Source: an uncultured Alphaproteobacteria bacterium
GTDB taxonomy: Bacteria; Pseudomonadota; Alphaproteobacteria; Methylaequorales; Methylaequoraceae
NCBI GenBank assembly: GCA_902590895.1
Contig: CACIYM010000005.1
Span: 1 to 52,618 of the forward strand
Length of the DNA: 52,618 nucleotides
Direction of reading: 5' to 3'
Part shown: positions 27,925 to 36,492 of the stretch, piece by piece
Numbering within the stretch: the first letter of the stretch is position 1
How the letters are laid out: each line of letters starts with the position of its first letter
The notes under the pieces: model-generated
What the model was told of the DNA's origin: nothing
The model's database searches: none
Seen by the model: only the letters and a program-made list of their open reading frames with translations
Translations under genes and position numbers: made by a program

Positions 27925-28523
27925 TGTTTTTTTTTTTTCTTATTATATTTACTTTGTTTTTTATTGATTTGGGGAATACACAAGTTATAAACCAATCAAA
28001 TCAACAAAGTACAAAAGTTGAACAAAAGGTTCCAAAAAAAACTTCAGTAGAGATACAAGCAATTCAAACTCGTACATTTGAAACAACAGAGAAGAAATTA
28101 TTTAGAGCAACTCTTAAAGTACTTCAAAACAATAGTTACAAAGATATTATTTCCGATTTTAATGGAGGACTTATAACAGCAAAGTTACCATCTGTTGATG
28201 CTAGTGACTCAGCCGGAACACAAGTTGGCAAGGCTCTTGGTGGATTAATTGTTGGTGCAGTAATTCCTTTTGGAGGGTTATTAGTACCTGGCAAAAAAGT
28301 TGGTCAATTAGATAGAAGTGTGAATATTACTCTTGATCCAATCAAAGATAATTTAATTGAGATAAGAGTTGCATTCCAAATCACTGAAATGACAACCCAG
28401 AGCAATTCTTTTGTATCAACCAACGAAACAATTGAAGATGACCTTACAGATCAACCAGAAATTTACCAAGCATTTTTTGAACAAATTGATAAAGAACTTT
28501 TTGTAAGGGAGAATAAGTATTAG
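27924..28523 (+). CDS. Exported protein of unknown function, paired with the BamE-like lipoprotein
   Basis: 199 residues with an N-terminal hydrophobic segment (FFFFLIIFTLFFIDLGNT) acting as a signal peptide or anchor. It continues with a basic Gln-rich linker, a domain with RTFETTEKKLFRATLKVLQ, a hydrophobic Gly-rich hairpin (ALGGLIVGAVIPFGGLLVPG), and beta-rich remainder. The start overlaps the lipoprotein stop by one base, so the pair probably works together in the envelope. Not assigned to a family. Confidence 0.68.
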   Translation: MFFFFLIIFTLFFIDLGNTQVINQSNQQSTKVEQKVPKKTSVEIQAIQTRTFETTEKKLFRATLKVLQNNSYKDIISDFNGGLITAKLPSVDASDSAGTQVGKALGGLIVGAVIPFGGLLVPGKKVGQLDRSVNITLDPIKDNLIEIRVAFQITEMTTQSNSFVSTNETIEDDLTDQPEIYQAFFEQIDKELFVRENKY

Positions 28524-28545
28524 GTAAGATAATCTTATAAAGTAA

Positions 28546-28593
28546 GTTTGTGGTACCGAAGGCCGGGGGTTCAAATCCCCTCAGCCACCCCAT
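28546..28593 (+). repeat. Attachment-site copy 3 (distal end of element B)
   Basis: 48 bases identical to the tRNA-His 3' end, starting GTTTGTGGTACCGAAGG inside the anticodon loop region and ending CCAT. The upstream AGTAA differs from the tRNA. Three bases shorter than copy 2, placing the crossover at or downstream of the anticodon. Confidence 0.95.
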
Positions 28594-28596
28594 AAT

Positions 28597-29451
28597 TTAA
28601 ATTTCAAAAAAAGTGTAATCACTTTCTCGATTAGCCAATTCATTTAGATTCTTATCAAAGAGATAGAAATTTTCATGAAGATTAATATACAAACCTATAC
28701 CTTTTTTATTATAGTTTTTTGGAGGGTTGAATATTAGTCCAACTTTTTCATTTCCATTTTCATCTAAAGAAAAGTCATCAATATGAACTTTGAAAACTTT
28801 ACAATTATTTAAATATAGACTTGATGGTCTTACTTCAAAACCTGCTGTCAGTTCAATAGGTGAACGTTCTCGGTGTTTATCAGTCCATTTATATCCTGTA
28901 TCATTTCTTTCCCTTATTAAAAAGTTTTTTGATTTTTTTACTATAAAGGAATTTTCAATCCCACCAAGTGACATCATCTTTCCTTTTTTACAATCAAAGC
29001 CAGCATAAATTAAAAGTTGAAGAAAAACTGGAAGAATAGTGGTTGAAATATGTCCCTCCAAAAATCTCTCAGCTGGATGTTTAGGGCCTGAAATAACTAA
29101 ATCTCCATCCTCATTTAGTAAGTCATAAATTTTATCTAGAAAAAAACCTTGATTTCTCTGATGCTCTATTACGTGCGAACAATAAATCATATCATACTGT
29201 GTTTTAAAGTTATATTTATTGAAATCACCGATAAACTCAGCTTTCTTTTCATATTTGTCAATTGAATCAACTAAAAGACCAAAACTTCTCATTATTTTGC
29301 AATGTGCACCTAAAGCACCACCAATATCCAAAACTTTAAATCCTTTTTTAAATTTATTTTTAGATAGTAAGTATTCTATTAATGAGAATCCTCCATAATC
29401 TAATTTAGGTATCTGATCTAACATATAAATATTGAGCAATTTAAATGCCAA
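28597..29451 (-). CDS. SAM-dependent methyltransferase (class I)
   Basis: 284 residues. The Rossmann-type core shows FKVLDIGGALGAHC (SAM-binding motif I), then VDSIDKYEKK, then YDMIYCSHVIEHQRNQGFFL and LNEDGDLVISGPKH (motif post-I to III). The C-terminal 110 residues are variable and may bind substrate. Its stop is three bases from the third att repeat, so it lies just outside the elements or at an older insert edge. Substrate unknown. Confidence 0.8.
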   Translation of the reverse strand: MAFKLLNIYMLDQIPKLDYGGFSLIEYLLSKNKFKKGFKVLDIGGALGAHCKIMRSFGLLVDSIDKYEKKAEFIGDFNKYNFKTQYDMIYCSHVIEHQRNQGFFLDKIYDLLNEDGDLVISGPKHPAERFLEGHISTTILPVFLQLLIYAGFDCKKGKMMSLGGIENSFIVKKSKNFLIRERNDTGYKWTDKHRERSPIELTAGFEVRPSSLYLNNCKVFKVHIDDFSLDENGNEKVGLIFNPPKNYNKKGIGLYINLHENFYLFDKNLNELANRESDYTFFEI

Positions 29452-29574
29452 ATTTTTTAATCAGAAAAATTAATTTATAAATTCAAAAAAATATTTCTAA
29501 AGGTTGGTATTTCATAATTTGGGAGCAATTAAATATGTATGTTTAAAAACATTTTCAGTGATTTTACACGGTGA

Positions 29575-29772
29575 TTAGTATCCATATCCCATTAAGAATT
29601 TTAATCTTTCTGCCTCATCTGCAAGTTTGGTCAATGATCTGGCTGCATCTGAGTTACTCAATGAAATATTATCTTCTTTTGAAACATTTCCGAGGAATGT
29701 AATTAATTCTGGAAGCATTGTTATAGCTCTTTGGTTCTTATTTGCGTCTTTATATTTAGGATCAATTTTCAT
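29575..29772 (-). CDS. Small unknown protein (65 aa)
   Basis: A short helical protein (LPELITFLGNVSKEDNISLS, then AARSLTKLADEAERLKFLMG). No signal or membrane segment. No family recognised. It ends with aromatic residues MGYGY. Not an obvious shadow of another gene, and isolated in a 460-base gap between larger genes. Confidence 0.5.
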   Translation of the reverse strand: MKIDPKYKDANKNQRAITMLPELITFLGNVSKEDNISLSNSDAARSLTKLADEAERLKFLMGYGY

Positions 29773-29913
29773 AAATTCATATTATCATAATATGCTTTAA
29801 ATCTAAAAATTTTTGTTTTGTGAAATTTTTATTTCTTGAACAGATTGTAGGAGATTAAATCCACCAAACAAACTCGATAAAATTTAAAAGTATTTAAATT
29901 TTGATGTTATGAT

Positions 29914-30810
29914 TTATAAGGAGACCCATCTTCTGATATTTTGATTTGCGGGAAAGATATCGGGGTGTATAATCTCCGCTAATATTCTTGTGCTTTCAAG
30001 AATATCAGGACCTGGTCTATTAAAGTATTTATTACCATCAACTAGAAATTTTTTTTTATCTTTTAAAACATTAAAATAATCAATATTTGATTTAAATATT
30101 TCTTTTTTTGATCTATTAATATCGAAGCCACAAGGCATAAAAATTACAATATCAACTTCTTGGAAGTTTATATCTTCGAGTTTTATAAAATTAGAATTTT
30201 TTCCAGACTTGGCCAAAACACTTTTACCTCCAGCAAATTTTACGAGTTGAGGAATCCAATTTCCCGCAGTCATTATTGGTTCAATCCATTCAATGCAAAG
30301 AACATTTTTAATTTTAGAGTTTAAAGTTTTTGCCTTAATTTTATTTATTTCTTTTTTAATGTTTTTAACTAAAAAATTTGATTCCTCTTCTTTATCTAAT
30401 TTTTTACCAACTAGCTTTATATCCTTGAGTACATCTTCAAATGTATTGGGTTTTAAATCAATTAGAACAGGCTTTTTATCTATAAAATCTCCTAAACACT
30501 TCTCTACATCTTTTAAAGAAACCGCACAAACTGAGCATTGTGATTGTGTTATTATTACATCTGGATCTAATTTTTTGAGCAAATTAGATTTTACTTCGTA
30601 TACAGACAAACTTTGTTCTAAAATTTCTCTGATATCATAATCGATTTTTAATGAAACTTGTTTCGTTTTTATTCTGCTAGTTGTAAGTTTTGGAAGTTTT
30701 AAAGCTTTTTTTGGATAATCACATTCGTGAGAAACTCCAACTAAATTATCGTATAAATTTAATGCAGAAATAATTTCTGTAGCGCTTGGTATGAGACTTA
30801 CAATTTTCAC
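29914..30810 (-). CDS. BtuF-like cobalamin/metal-chelate binding protein, cytoplasmic form
   Basis: Periplasmic-binding-protein type fold: MKIVSLIPSATEIISALNLYDNLVGVSHECDYP at the start, LLKKLDPDVIITQSQCSVCAVS in the middle and KKKFLVDGNKYFNRPGPDILE near the end, typical of the class III binding-protein (BtuF) superfamily. It lacks a signal peptide, as in a subset of proteobacterial homologues annotated as cobalamin-binding. No ABC permease or ATPase is adjacent. Role in the cell is uncertain. Confidence 0.78.
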   Translation of the reverse strand: MKIVSLIPSATEIISALNLYDNLVGVSHECDYPKKALKLPKLTTSRIKTKQVSLKIDYDIREILEQSLSVYEVKSNLLKKLDPDVIITQSQCSVCAVSLKDVEKCLGDFIDKKPVLIDLKPNTFEDVLKDIKLVGKKLDKEEESNFLVKNIKKEINKIKAKTLNSKIKNVLCIEWIEPIMTAGNWIPQLVKFAGGKSVLAKSGKNSNFIKLEDINFQEVDIVIFMPCGFDINRSKKEIFKSNIDYFNVLKDKKKFLVDGNKYFNRPGPDILESTRILAEIIHPDIFPANQNIRRWVSL

Positions 30811-30852
30811 AGTAATTTTTTATGATTTAAAATCTAAACAATTTATAATTTT

Positions 30853-31434
30853 TTATACACCCGTTCCTTCAAAACACTTTCCTTCAAAATAAAAAATCTC
30901 CCATGGTTCTAAAGAAAAACTTTTAATGGTCTTTAGGGATAATTTTCCTTTTTTGTTAAACAACGGACGGTCGGTAGAAGCATTTTCTTGTAGTTTTCTT
31001 AAATTAAAAAAAAAATCAGGATCGTCAAATCTGTAGATTGTTCTTTGTGTTTTTCCGGTAACTCTATCAATATCGTATGAATCTAAAAAATACGCCTGCG
31101 AAACAAATGTATTGATGGTGATTTTATTTTCTGTCATCAAAAAATCATCAAGAAGTATTCCTTGATGATCAAACCAAGAGTTTCTTAAACGATATTCAGT
31201 TTCGCCATTGTTATTATCATGCATATTAACCTCAACTATGTCATTGCAACCAAAAGATTTGCAAATTATAGAACTATTTATTTTTTGATCATCATTTGTG
31301 CTTGGGACATTAGACTCTTTTTTTATTAATTTGGGATCATATTCACAGGATAACTTTAATATGTTAGAAGTTTTACCATCTACATTAAAAGACCATAAGA
31401 GCAGAAGTATAAAGTAAAACTTTTTGAACGGCAT
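30853..31434 (-). CDS. Exported protein of unknown function
   Basis: 193 residues with a signal peptide (FYFILLLLWSFNVDGKTSN, cleavage probably after DGK). The mature part is beta-rich with four to five Cys (LSCEYDP, SIICKSFGCNDIV, GKCFEGTGV) that could form disulfides. No family recognised. It follows the BtuF-like gene's start region and reads in the same direction. Confidence 0.65.
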   Translation of the reverse strand: MPFKKFYFILLLLWSFNVDGKTSNILKLSCEYDPKLIKKESNVPSTNDDQKINSSIICKSFGCNDIVEVNMHDNNNGETEYRLRNSWFDHQGILLDDFLMTENKITINTFVSQAYFLDSYDIDRVTGKTQRTIYRFDDPDFFFNLRKLQENASTDRPLFNKKGKLSLKTIKSFSLEPWEIFYFEGKCFEGTGV

Positions 31435-31568
31435 GTAATTTATCTAATCGATTTTATTTAACTTACAAATAAAAAATTTAGTTTTTAATAGAAAAAAATG
31501 AAGAAGCATAAGTTAAATAAATAATCTTTTTTTTTTTATTTTTTTATACATAATGTATATTTAGAAAT

Positions 31569-31643
31569 ATGCACAAATTTTTTAACTACTTGTTATGTAT
31601 AATGGTTACTATGTAAGTTGTAAGTTGTAATACTACAAAACAA
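31569..31643 (+). pseudogene. Broken lipoprotein signal sequence of the downstream protease
   Basis: In frame with the protease ORF, an ATG at 31569 opens MHKFFNYLLCIMVTM, then a TAA stop at 31614-31616, then VVSCNTTKQ joins directly to the protease start. Replacing the TAA by TTA (one base) would give a textbook lipoprotein signal ending LVVSC. It therefore looks like a recent nonsense mutation, a sequencing error, or a read-through site. A 7-base tandem repeat (TAAGTTG) overlaps the stop. Confidence 0.6.
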
Positions 31644-32891
31644 ATGGTTATACCAGAATTGAATCAAACTGAGGGATTTAAGAATATTCCTGAATCAAAA
31701 AGATCTTCAACTTTTGCTTTAGCTAAACTAATAAACGACATTCCTAGAGGAGAACCACTTTTTGCATTTCCTCCAAAGGTTGAAACTGATGGCTGGTATT
31801 GTAATTATTCATATAGCGGTGATAACACCGTTACATCAGAGGGTAGTAGACAATACCTTGGAGATTGGTCAAGTGAAATTGGTGTTGGTTTTTATGAAAC
31901 TCTTTCAAAGAAGGGTTATTCAGTGGTTGGGGATCCCAGTGATTTATTTAATCAAAAAAAATTTGCAAATTCCGCAGAATTTTTGATAGGTGGTAGGATT
32001 GTGAAAATGAGCGGAAATTTCTGTGAGGAACACCATTGGTGGGATGGACGCCCTTTAAACAGGTTCAGTGGAGAAATTTATACTGAGATCGAATGGTCAG
32101 TGCTTAATTCTTTAACTAAAAATATCGTAATTAAAAAAACAGTTCAAGGTTATTATAAACAAAAAAAGCCTGTTAAAGATGGGGTAATACTTACATTCAA
32201 GAATGCAATTCTAAATTCTGCCGATAATTTTGCATCAGCAAAAAATCTTAGAAAAATTGCTTTAGGAGAAAAAATAGACAATCTCCAGTCGGTAAAAAAT
32301 ACTAACAAAAATTTTATTGAAAATGGAAATTCATCTAGGTTTAATTTTGATAATCTAAAATCTAAAATTGTTACGATTAGAGTTGGAACAGGCCATGGAT
32401 CTGGTTTTTTTATAGGTTCAAAAGGACTTATTTTGACAAATGCTCATGTGATTGGTTCTGCAAAAAAAGTACAGATTATTTCTAACTCTGGTATTGAATT
32501 CCAAGCGGAAACTTTTTTTATTAATGAGACAAGAGATATAGCTTTATTGAAATCTAACGTTAATTTTTCTGATCCTATCGATATTAGTTTAGAAAAGCCT
32601 AAAGTTACCACAGACGTTTATGCGGTTGGGACGCCAATTTCTGAAAGTTTAAAAACAACAGTCACAAAGGGAATAATTAGCGCGATAAGAACTGATAAGA
32701 CCAGTGAGCTAGAATTTATTCAAGCTGATGTTTCAATTTCACCAGGAAACAGTGGTGGTCCTTTATTTAATGCAAAAGGAGAAGTTATTGGTATTTCCGC
32801 AGCTAAATATTTAGGAGATGGTGTTGAAGGCTTAGGGCTATTTATACCAATAAAAGAAGCATTGGAGATTTTAAATATTGAAATACTTTAG
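31644..32891 (+). CDS. Trypsin-like serine protease, probable ancestral lipoprotein
   Basis: N-terminal 220 residues form an unrecognised beta-rich domain with Trp-rich WYCNYSYSGDN. The C-terminal half is a DegP-like trypsin fold: GHGSGFFIGSKGLILTNAHV (His), NETRDIALLKS (Asp), SISPGNSGGPLFN (Ser). No PDZ domain follows. As written the ORF starts at MVIPELNQ without any export signal, but a lipoprotein signal lies immediately upstream across one in-frame stop, so the intact gene was probably 31569-32891. Without the signal it would be cytoplasmic and likely non-functional. Confidence 0.82.
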   Translation: MVIPELNQTEGFKNIPESKRSSTFALAKLINDIPRGEPLFAFPPKVETDGWYCNYSYSGDNTVTSEGSRQYLGDWSSEIGVGFYETLSKKGYSVVGDPSDLFNQKKFANSAEFLIGGRIVKMSGNFCEEHHWWDGRPLNRFSGEIYTEIEWSVLNSLTKNIVIKKTVQGYYKQKKPVKDGVILTFKNAILNSADNFASAKNLRKIALGEKIDNLQSVKNTNKNFIENGNSSRFNFDNLKSKIVTIRVGTGHGSGFFIGSKGLILTNAHVIGSAKKVQIISNSGIEFQAETFFINETRDIALLKSNVNFSDPIDISLEKPKVTTDVYAVGTPISESLKTTVTKGIISAIRTDKTSELEFIQADVSISPGNSGGPLFNAKGEVIGISAAKYLGDGVEGLGLFIPIKEALEILNIEIL

Positions 32892-33034
32892 TATTTTTTG
32901 ATTTATCTATAACCATTTTGGATAATTTTGAGCCATAGGCAAAAAAAGTTTCAACAGTTAAATAATGGAGAATCAATATAGGTGATTAATTATTAAAATA
33001 TGGTTTTTTTTCTAGAAATTATTATGTGTTATCA

Positions 33035-33208
33035 ATGGTGAGACGCACTTATGAAAGAGATGCAGTTTTTATTGAAAAAGCCTGCGATTTAGAAGATCTT
33101 GTAAAAGACAAAAGAGTTGATTGGAGGTCCAATCCCTCAAAAGCCACCAGAAGACAAAGAAGATACAAGAAAAGACTAATTAATGAGTTGTTCAAGTACA
33201 ATGAGTGA
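33035..33208 (+). CDS. Small basic protein of unknown function upstream of photolyase
   Basis: 57 residues (MVRRTYERDAVFIEKACDLE onward), with a basic C-terminal helix ATRRQRRYKKRLINELFK. The track start at 33026 is an in-frame GTG. Only nine bases separate it from the photolyase start, so they share a transcript. The basic helix could bind nucleic acid, but no family is recognised. Confidence 0.6.
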   Translation: MVRRTYERDAVFIEKACDLEDLVKDKRVDWRSNPSKATRRQRRYKKRLINELFKYNE

Positions 33209-33217
33209 GAACAAAAC

Positions 33218-34651
33218 ATGAAAAATTCATTGATGTGGTTTAGATATGACCTGAGAATAGAGGATAATGAAGCTTTTTTTGCTGCATGCAGTAAAAAAAT
33301 CTGTTTACCAGTTTTTATACTAGATGAAGGTTACTTAAAACTTAAAACTACAAGTGATTTTCATTTAAACTTTTTGAAGAACTCTTTAATTGATTTAGAC
33401 AATAGATTGAATGAAAGGTTTAATACAAGACTCAGCTTCTACAGCGGCAATACAATTCAGATTTTGCAATATTTAATAAATAAGCATAACATTGAAGAGA
33501 TTTACTCAAATAGAATATTTAAAGGAAATTATTTTAAGATTCTTGACAGAAACATAAATGTATTTCTCAAAGAAAAAGGGGTGGAATGGAATCAAAAGAA
33601 TCAATTTGGAATACAACTTGATAAAAGAATAAGAGGAAAATGGTCATCGGATTGGAATAAGTTTGTAACTAGTCCATTGTCCAAAAAAATTGTAGATAAA
33701 AACTTTATAAAAGATGATGTTGGAGAGTTAGTTTTCAAAACAACTAACTCAAATGGTCAGATAGGAGGGGAAAGTAATGCCTGTATTAATTTTAATTCTT
33801 TTTTAAAAGAAAGACACAAAGGATATTCAAAGAAAATGTCCAGCCCACTGACTGCAGAAAACTCTTGTTCTAGACTTAGCCCACACATAAGCTTTGGTAC
33901 AATTTCCATAAGATCTATAGTTCATAGAGTTGAAAAATATATTGATAAAAAAAAAATTGAAAAAACTTCCATTAATTCATTCAAAAAAAGATTAGCTTGG
34001 CATTGTCATTTTATTCAAAAATTATACGATGAACCCAGAATTGAATACGAGAATCTTCATCCATTATATGATGGATTAAGAGAAAAAAGTTTTAATTTAA
34101 ACTATTATACAAGATGGAAAAATGGGATAACAGGTTTTCCATTTCTTGATGCATGTATGAGATTTTTAAACACAAAAGGGTGGTTGAATTTTAGGATGAG
34201 AGCAATGGTAGTTTCATTTGCCTCATACCAGCTTTGGTTAGACTGGAAAAAAACATCAAAGTATCTTGCAAATTGTTTTACAGATTATGAACCGGGTATC
34301 CATTACCCACAAATACAAATGCAATCTGGTACAACTGGAATAAATACCATTCGGATATATAATGTTATTAAACAATCATATGATCAAGATCCTGATGGTG
34401 TTTTTGTTCGAAAATGGGTTCCAGAATTAAAAAATCTTCCTAACTATCTTATTCACGAACCGTGGAAAATTAATTTTTTAGAGGAAAAAGAGTTTAATTT
34501 TAAATTAGAAAAAAATTACTTTAAACCTGTTGTTGACAATGCGACTAGAACTAAATTTGCAAAAGACATGATTTGGTCAGTTAGAAAAAAACCAGAGGCT
34601 AAAGAAATTTCTGAGACCATAGTTTTAAAACATGCCAGCATGAAAAGGTAA
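33218..34651 (+). CDS. Cryptochrome/DNA photolyase family flavoprotein
   Basis: 477 residues. An N-terminal Rossmann-like antenna domain ([16 protein letters not shown]) precedes a helical FAD domain with [41 protein letters not shown], and [10 protein letters not shown] followed by WVPEL. The region where classical class I photolyases have a GGWQW-type segment reads [19 protein letters not shown] instead, so this may be a plant-like or newly defined cryptochrome/photolyase branch. Binding of FAD is likely; CPD repair is probable but not certain. Confidence 0.88.
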   Translation: MKNSLMWFRYDLRIEDNEAFFAACSKKICLPVFILDEGYLKLKTTSDFHLNFLKNSLIDLDNRLNERFNTRLSFYSGNTIQILQYLINKHNIEEIYSNRIFKGNYFKILDRNINVFLKEKGVEWNQKNQFGIQLDKRIRGKWSSDWNKFVTSPLSKKIVDKNFIKDDVGELVFKTTNSNGQIGGESNACINFNSFLKERHKGYSKKMSSPLTAENSCSRLSPHISFGTISIRSIVHRVEKYIDKKKIEKTSINSFKKRLAWHCHFIQKLYDEPRIEYENLHPLYDGLREKSFNLNYYTRWKNGITGFPFLDACMRFLNTKGWLNFRMRAMVVSFASYQLWLDWKKTSKYLANCFTDYEPGIHYPQIQMQSGTTGINTIRIYNVIKQSYDQDPDGVFVRKWVPELKNLPNYLIHEPWKINFLEEKEFNFKLEKNYFKPVVDNATRTKFAKDMIWSVRKKPEAKEISETIVLKHASMKR

Positions 34652-34721
34652 AAAAAATTAATGTTTTTTTACCACAATTAACTGAATAAATTTTTAAATT
34701 AATTCTATTGTGATTTACATT

Positions 34722-35531
34722 TTACTGACAGTTTTCAATAGATACCATTGATTCTAACAATTCATCTCCGTCGTAATTGGTTTTTACTCCTTTTATGGTT
34801 GAAGCATCAATGAAGTCATATCCAGTACTTACTCTAACATATTTTTCATCAATACACTTTTTATGAGACGGATCAAAAGCTACCCAACCTAAATCGTTAA
34901 TAAAAATTTCTACCCATGCATGAGTGGTATTTTCACCAGAACTGGTTTCCTCTAATAAAAAACCATTTATATATCTAGCTGGAAGGTTGTTAAATCTGGC
35001 AGCACTTATTAATATGTGAGCAAAATCTTGGCATACTCCTTTTTTTTGTTTTAAAGCATCTCTAGAACTTGTAGATGTTGTTGTCGAACCAGTAACGTAA
35101 TTAATAGAGTTTGAGACTGTTAAATTCAATTTGTGAGCAAATTCGATTAAGTTTTTATTATTTTTTTTTGCTTGGTCTGAAATCTTTTCTATTCTTTTAC
35201 AAGGTTTTGTTAAATGTGTTTCTCTTAAAAAACAAAGTGGGTTAACTTTCTCTTTTAACCCCTTTACGACTCCAGATAGATCCTTTGTTTTTAATATCCC
35301 CTTAGAAGTTATTTTGAGTTGTCCACTAAAATTTTTAATAAAAATATTCTGTACTCTGTGTCCTAACCCATCAAAGTGAGATTCAATTATTTTTCCGTTG
35401 CTGGTAGATGTTTCCCAATTTAATATTTCTTGATTATCACAGATTGATGGATAGAGTTTTAGACATTGTATAAGCCTTGGGACTGTTGAACTGTATTTAT
35501 AAGTTGTTGAGTGTGTTATTTTAATTTTCAT
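34722..35531 (-). CDS. Transglutaminase-like cysteine protein
   Basis: 269 residues with an N-terminal beta domain (ITHSTTYKYSSTVPRLIQCL) then a transglutaminase core: Cys in KKGVCQDFAHILISAAR, His in THAWVEIFI, Asp in GWVAFDPSHKK. It is the third member of the conserved ATP-grasp / alpha-E / transglutaminase cluster. The start overlaps the alpha-E stop by four bases. The group is thought to make or process small peptides, though the products are not known. Confidence 0.9.
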   Translation of the reverse strand: MKIKITHSTTYKYSSTVPRLIQCLKLYPSICDNQEILNWETSTSNGKIIESHFDGLGHRVQNIFIKNFSGQLKITSKGILKTKDLSGVVKGLKEKVNPLCFLRETHLTKPCKRIEKISDQAKKNNKNLIEFAHKLNLTVSNSINYVTGSTTTSTSSRDALKQKKGVCQDFAHILISAARFNNLPARYINGFLLEETSSGENTTHAWVEIFINDLGWVAFDPSHKKCIDEKYVRVSTGYDFIDASTIKGVKTNYDGDELLESMVSIENCQ

Positions 35532-36487
35532 GTTTCTACACCGAAAAAGTATTTCTGTTCAAATTTTTTATAAACATAATTAATTTCCTCAATAAAGGAT
35601 TTTAAAAACTCATGTAAACCAATTTCAGTAATTTTATTGGCATTTAAATTTTTTATTTTTTTATACATTAGGCCTATTTTTTTATTTGAAGTAGAGGTTT
35701 GTTTATAAAATTTTGATAACCTTCCTAAGTGATGATTAATTTTTTCTATTGAAAAAATTAAGGACCTTGGGCAGGTCATATTCAAAATTAAAAAATCTAT
35801 AATTTTTGTGTAAGTAATTTCTTGTCCTCCATAAGCCCACTTAAAAGCTCTGAATGATGAAATTGATCGTAACATTAAACTCCATTGAAAATTATCAATA
35901 TCACTTCCAACATAATTTATACTCGGAAGTAAAATAAAATACTTAACATTAATAATTCTTGCCGTAAAATCTGCCCTTTCAAAATAAGTTCCTAATATTA
36001 AAAAATCGTATCCATCATTTATTAGTTGTGTGTTGAGTATTGTACCTCGAATTAAATTTACTTGCTTTTTTATCCATTCAATAATTTCAGGTAATTCTTT
36101 TAAGATGTTTTTAGTCTCTTTCAAATTTTTGTCTAACTCGTGATAAGAAGAGTTTACGGCATTCCAAACTTCTAATGTTACCGCAGTTCTTACCATTCTT
36201 ATATTTTCTCTTGCTGTTTTTATACAGTTTTTTACTGAAGAAGAATTTTCTGGATCAAAAAGTAGATAGAAAATAATTTTTTCTTTAGATATTGTTTTAT
36301 ACTTTTTTAAATATTCATTTTTAATTCCTGAGGTTTCTAGTATGGACTCCCACTCGTTTGTATATCCTTTTTCAGTGTTAGGAATCAATGATATTCTATA
36401 TCCAACTTCCAAAAGTCTAGCTAATGAATCGGCTCGCTCAATATATCTAGCTGACCAAAATAAATTTTCTGCGGTTCTACTCAACAT
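35528..36487 (-). CDS. Alpha-E domain protein
   Basis: 319 residues, almost all alpha-helical, opening MLSRTAENLFWSARYIERADSLARLLEVGYR, the family signature. It usually accompanies circularly permuted ATP-grasp proteins, as here, lying five bases after that gene and overlapping the transglutaminase gene. Molecular activity is unknown. Confidence 0.92.
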   Translation of the reverse strand: MLSRTAENLFWSARYIERADSLARLLEVGYRISLIPNTEKGYTNEWESILETSGIKNEYLKKYKTISKEKIIFYLLFDPENSSSVKNCIKTARENIRMVRTAVTLEVWNAVNSSYHELDKNLKETKNILKELPEIIEWIKKQVNLIRGTILNTQLINDGYDFLILGTYFERADFTARIINVKYFILLPSINYVGSDIDNFQWSLMLRSISSFRAFKWAYGGQEITYTKIIDFLILNMTCPRSLIFSIEKINHHLGRLSKFYKQTSTSNKKIGLMYKKIKNLNANKITEIGLHEFLKSFIEEINYVYKKFEQKYFFGVET

Positions 36488-36492
36488 ACTTA

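Larger units (their letters stand above)
27364..28593. mobile_element. Integrated element B (about 1.2 kb), two envelope genes, no recombinase
   Basis: Flanked by the second and third copies of the tRNA-His 3' half. Contains only two plus-strand genes with secretion signals. Too small to encode its own mobility. Tandem arrangement with element A at the same attachment site implies successive insertions at the tRNA-His gene. Confidence 0.78.

Noticed and set aside
31613-31630. 7-base tandem repeat (TAAGTTG) as the cause of a frameshift in the protease gene
   Set aside because: Removing one copy would join the protease to a frame starting MYNGYYVSC, which has no signal-like segment, whereas the current frame already carries a good signal with only a stop codon. 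A point change fits better.
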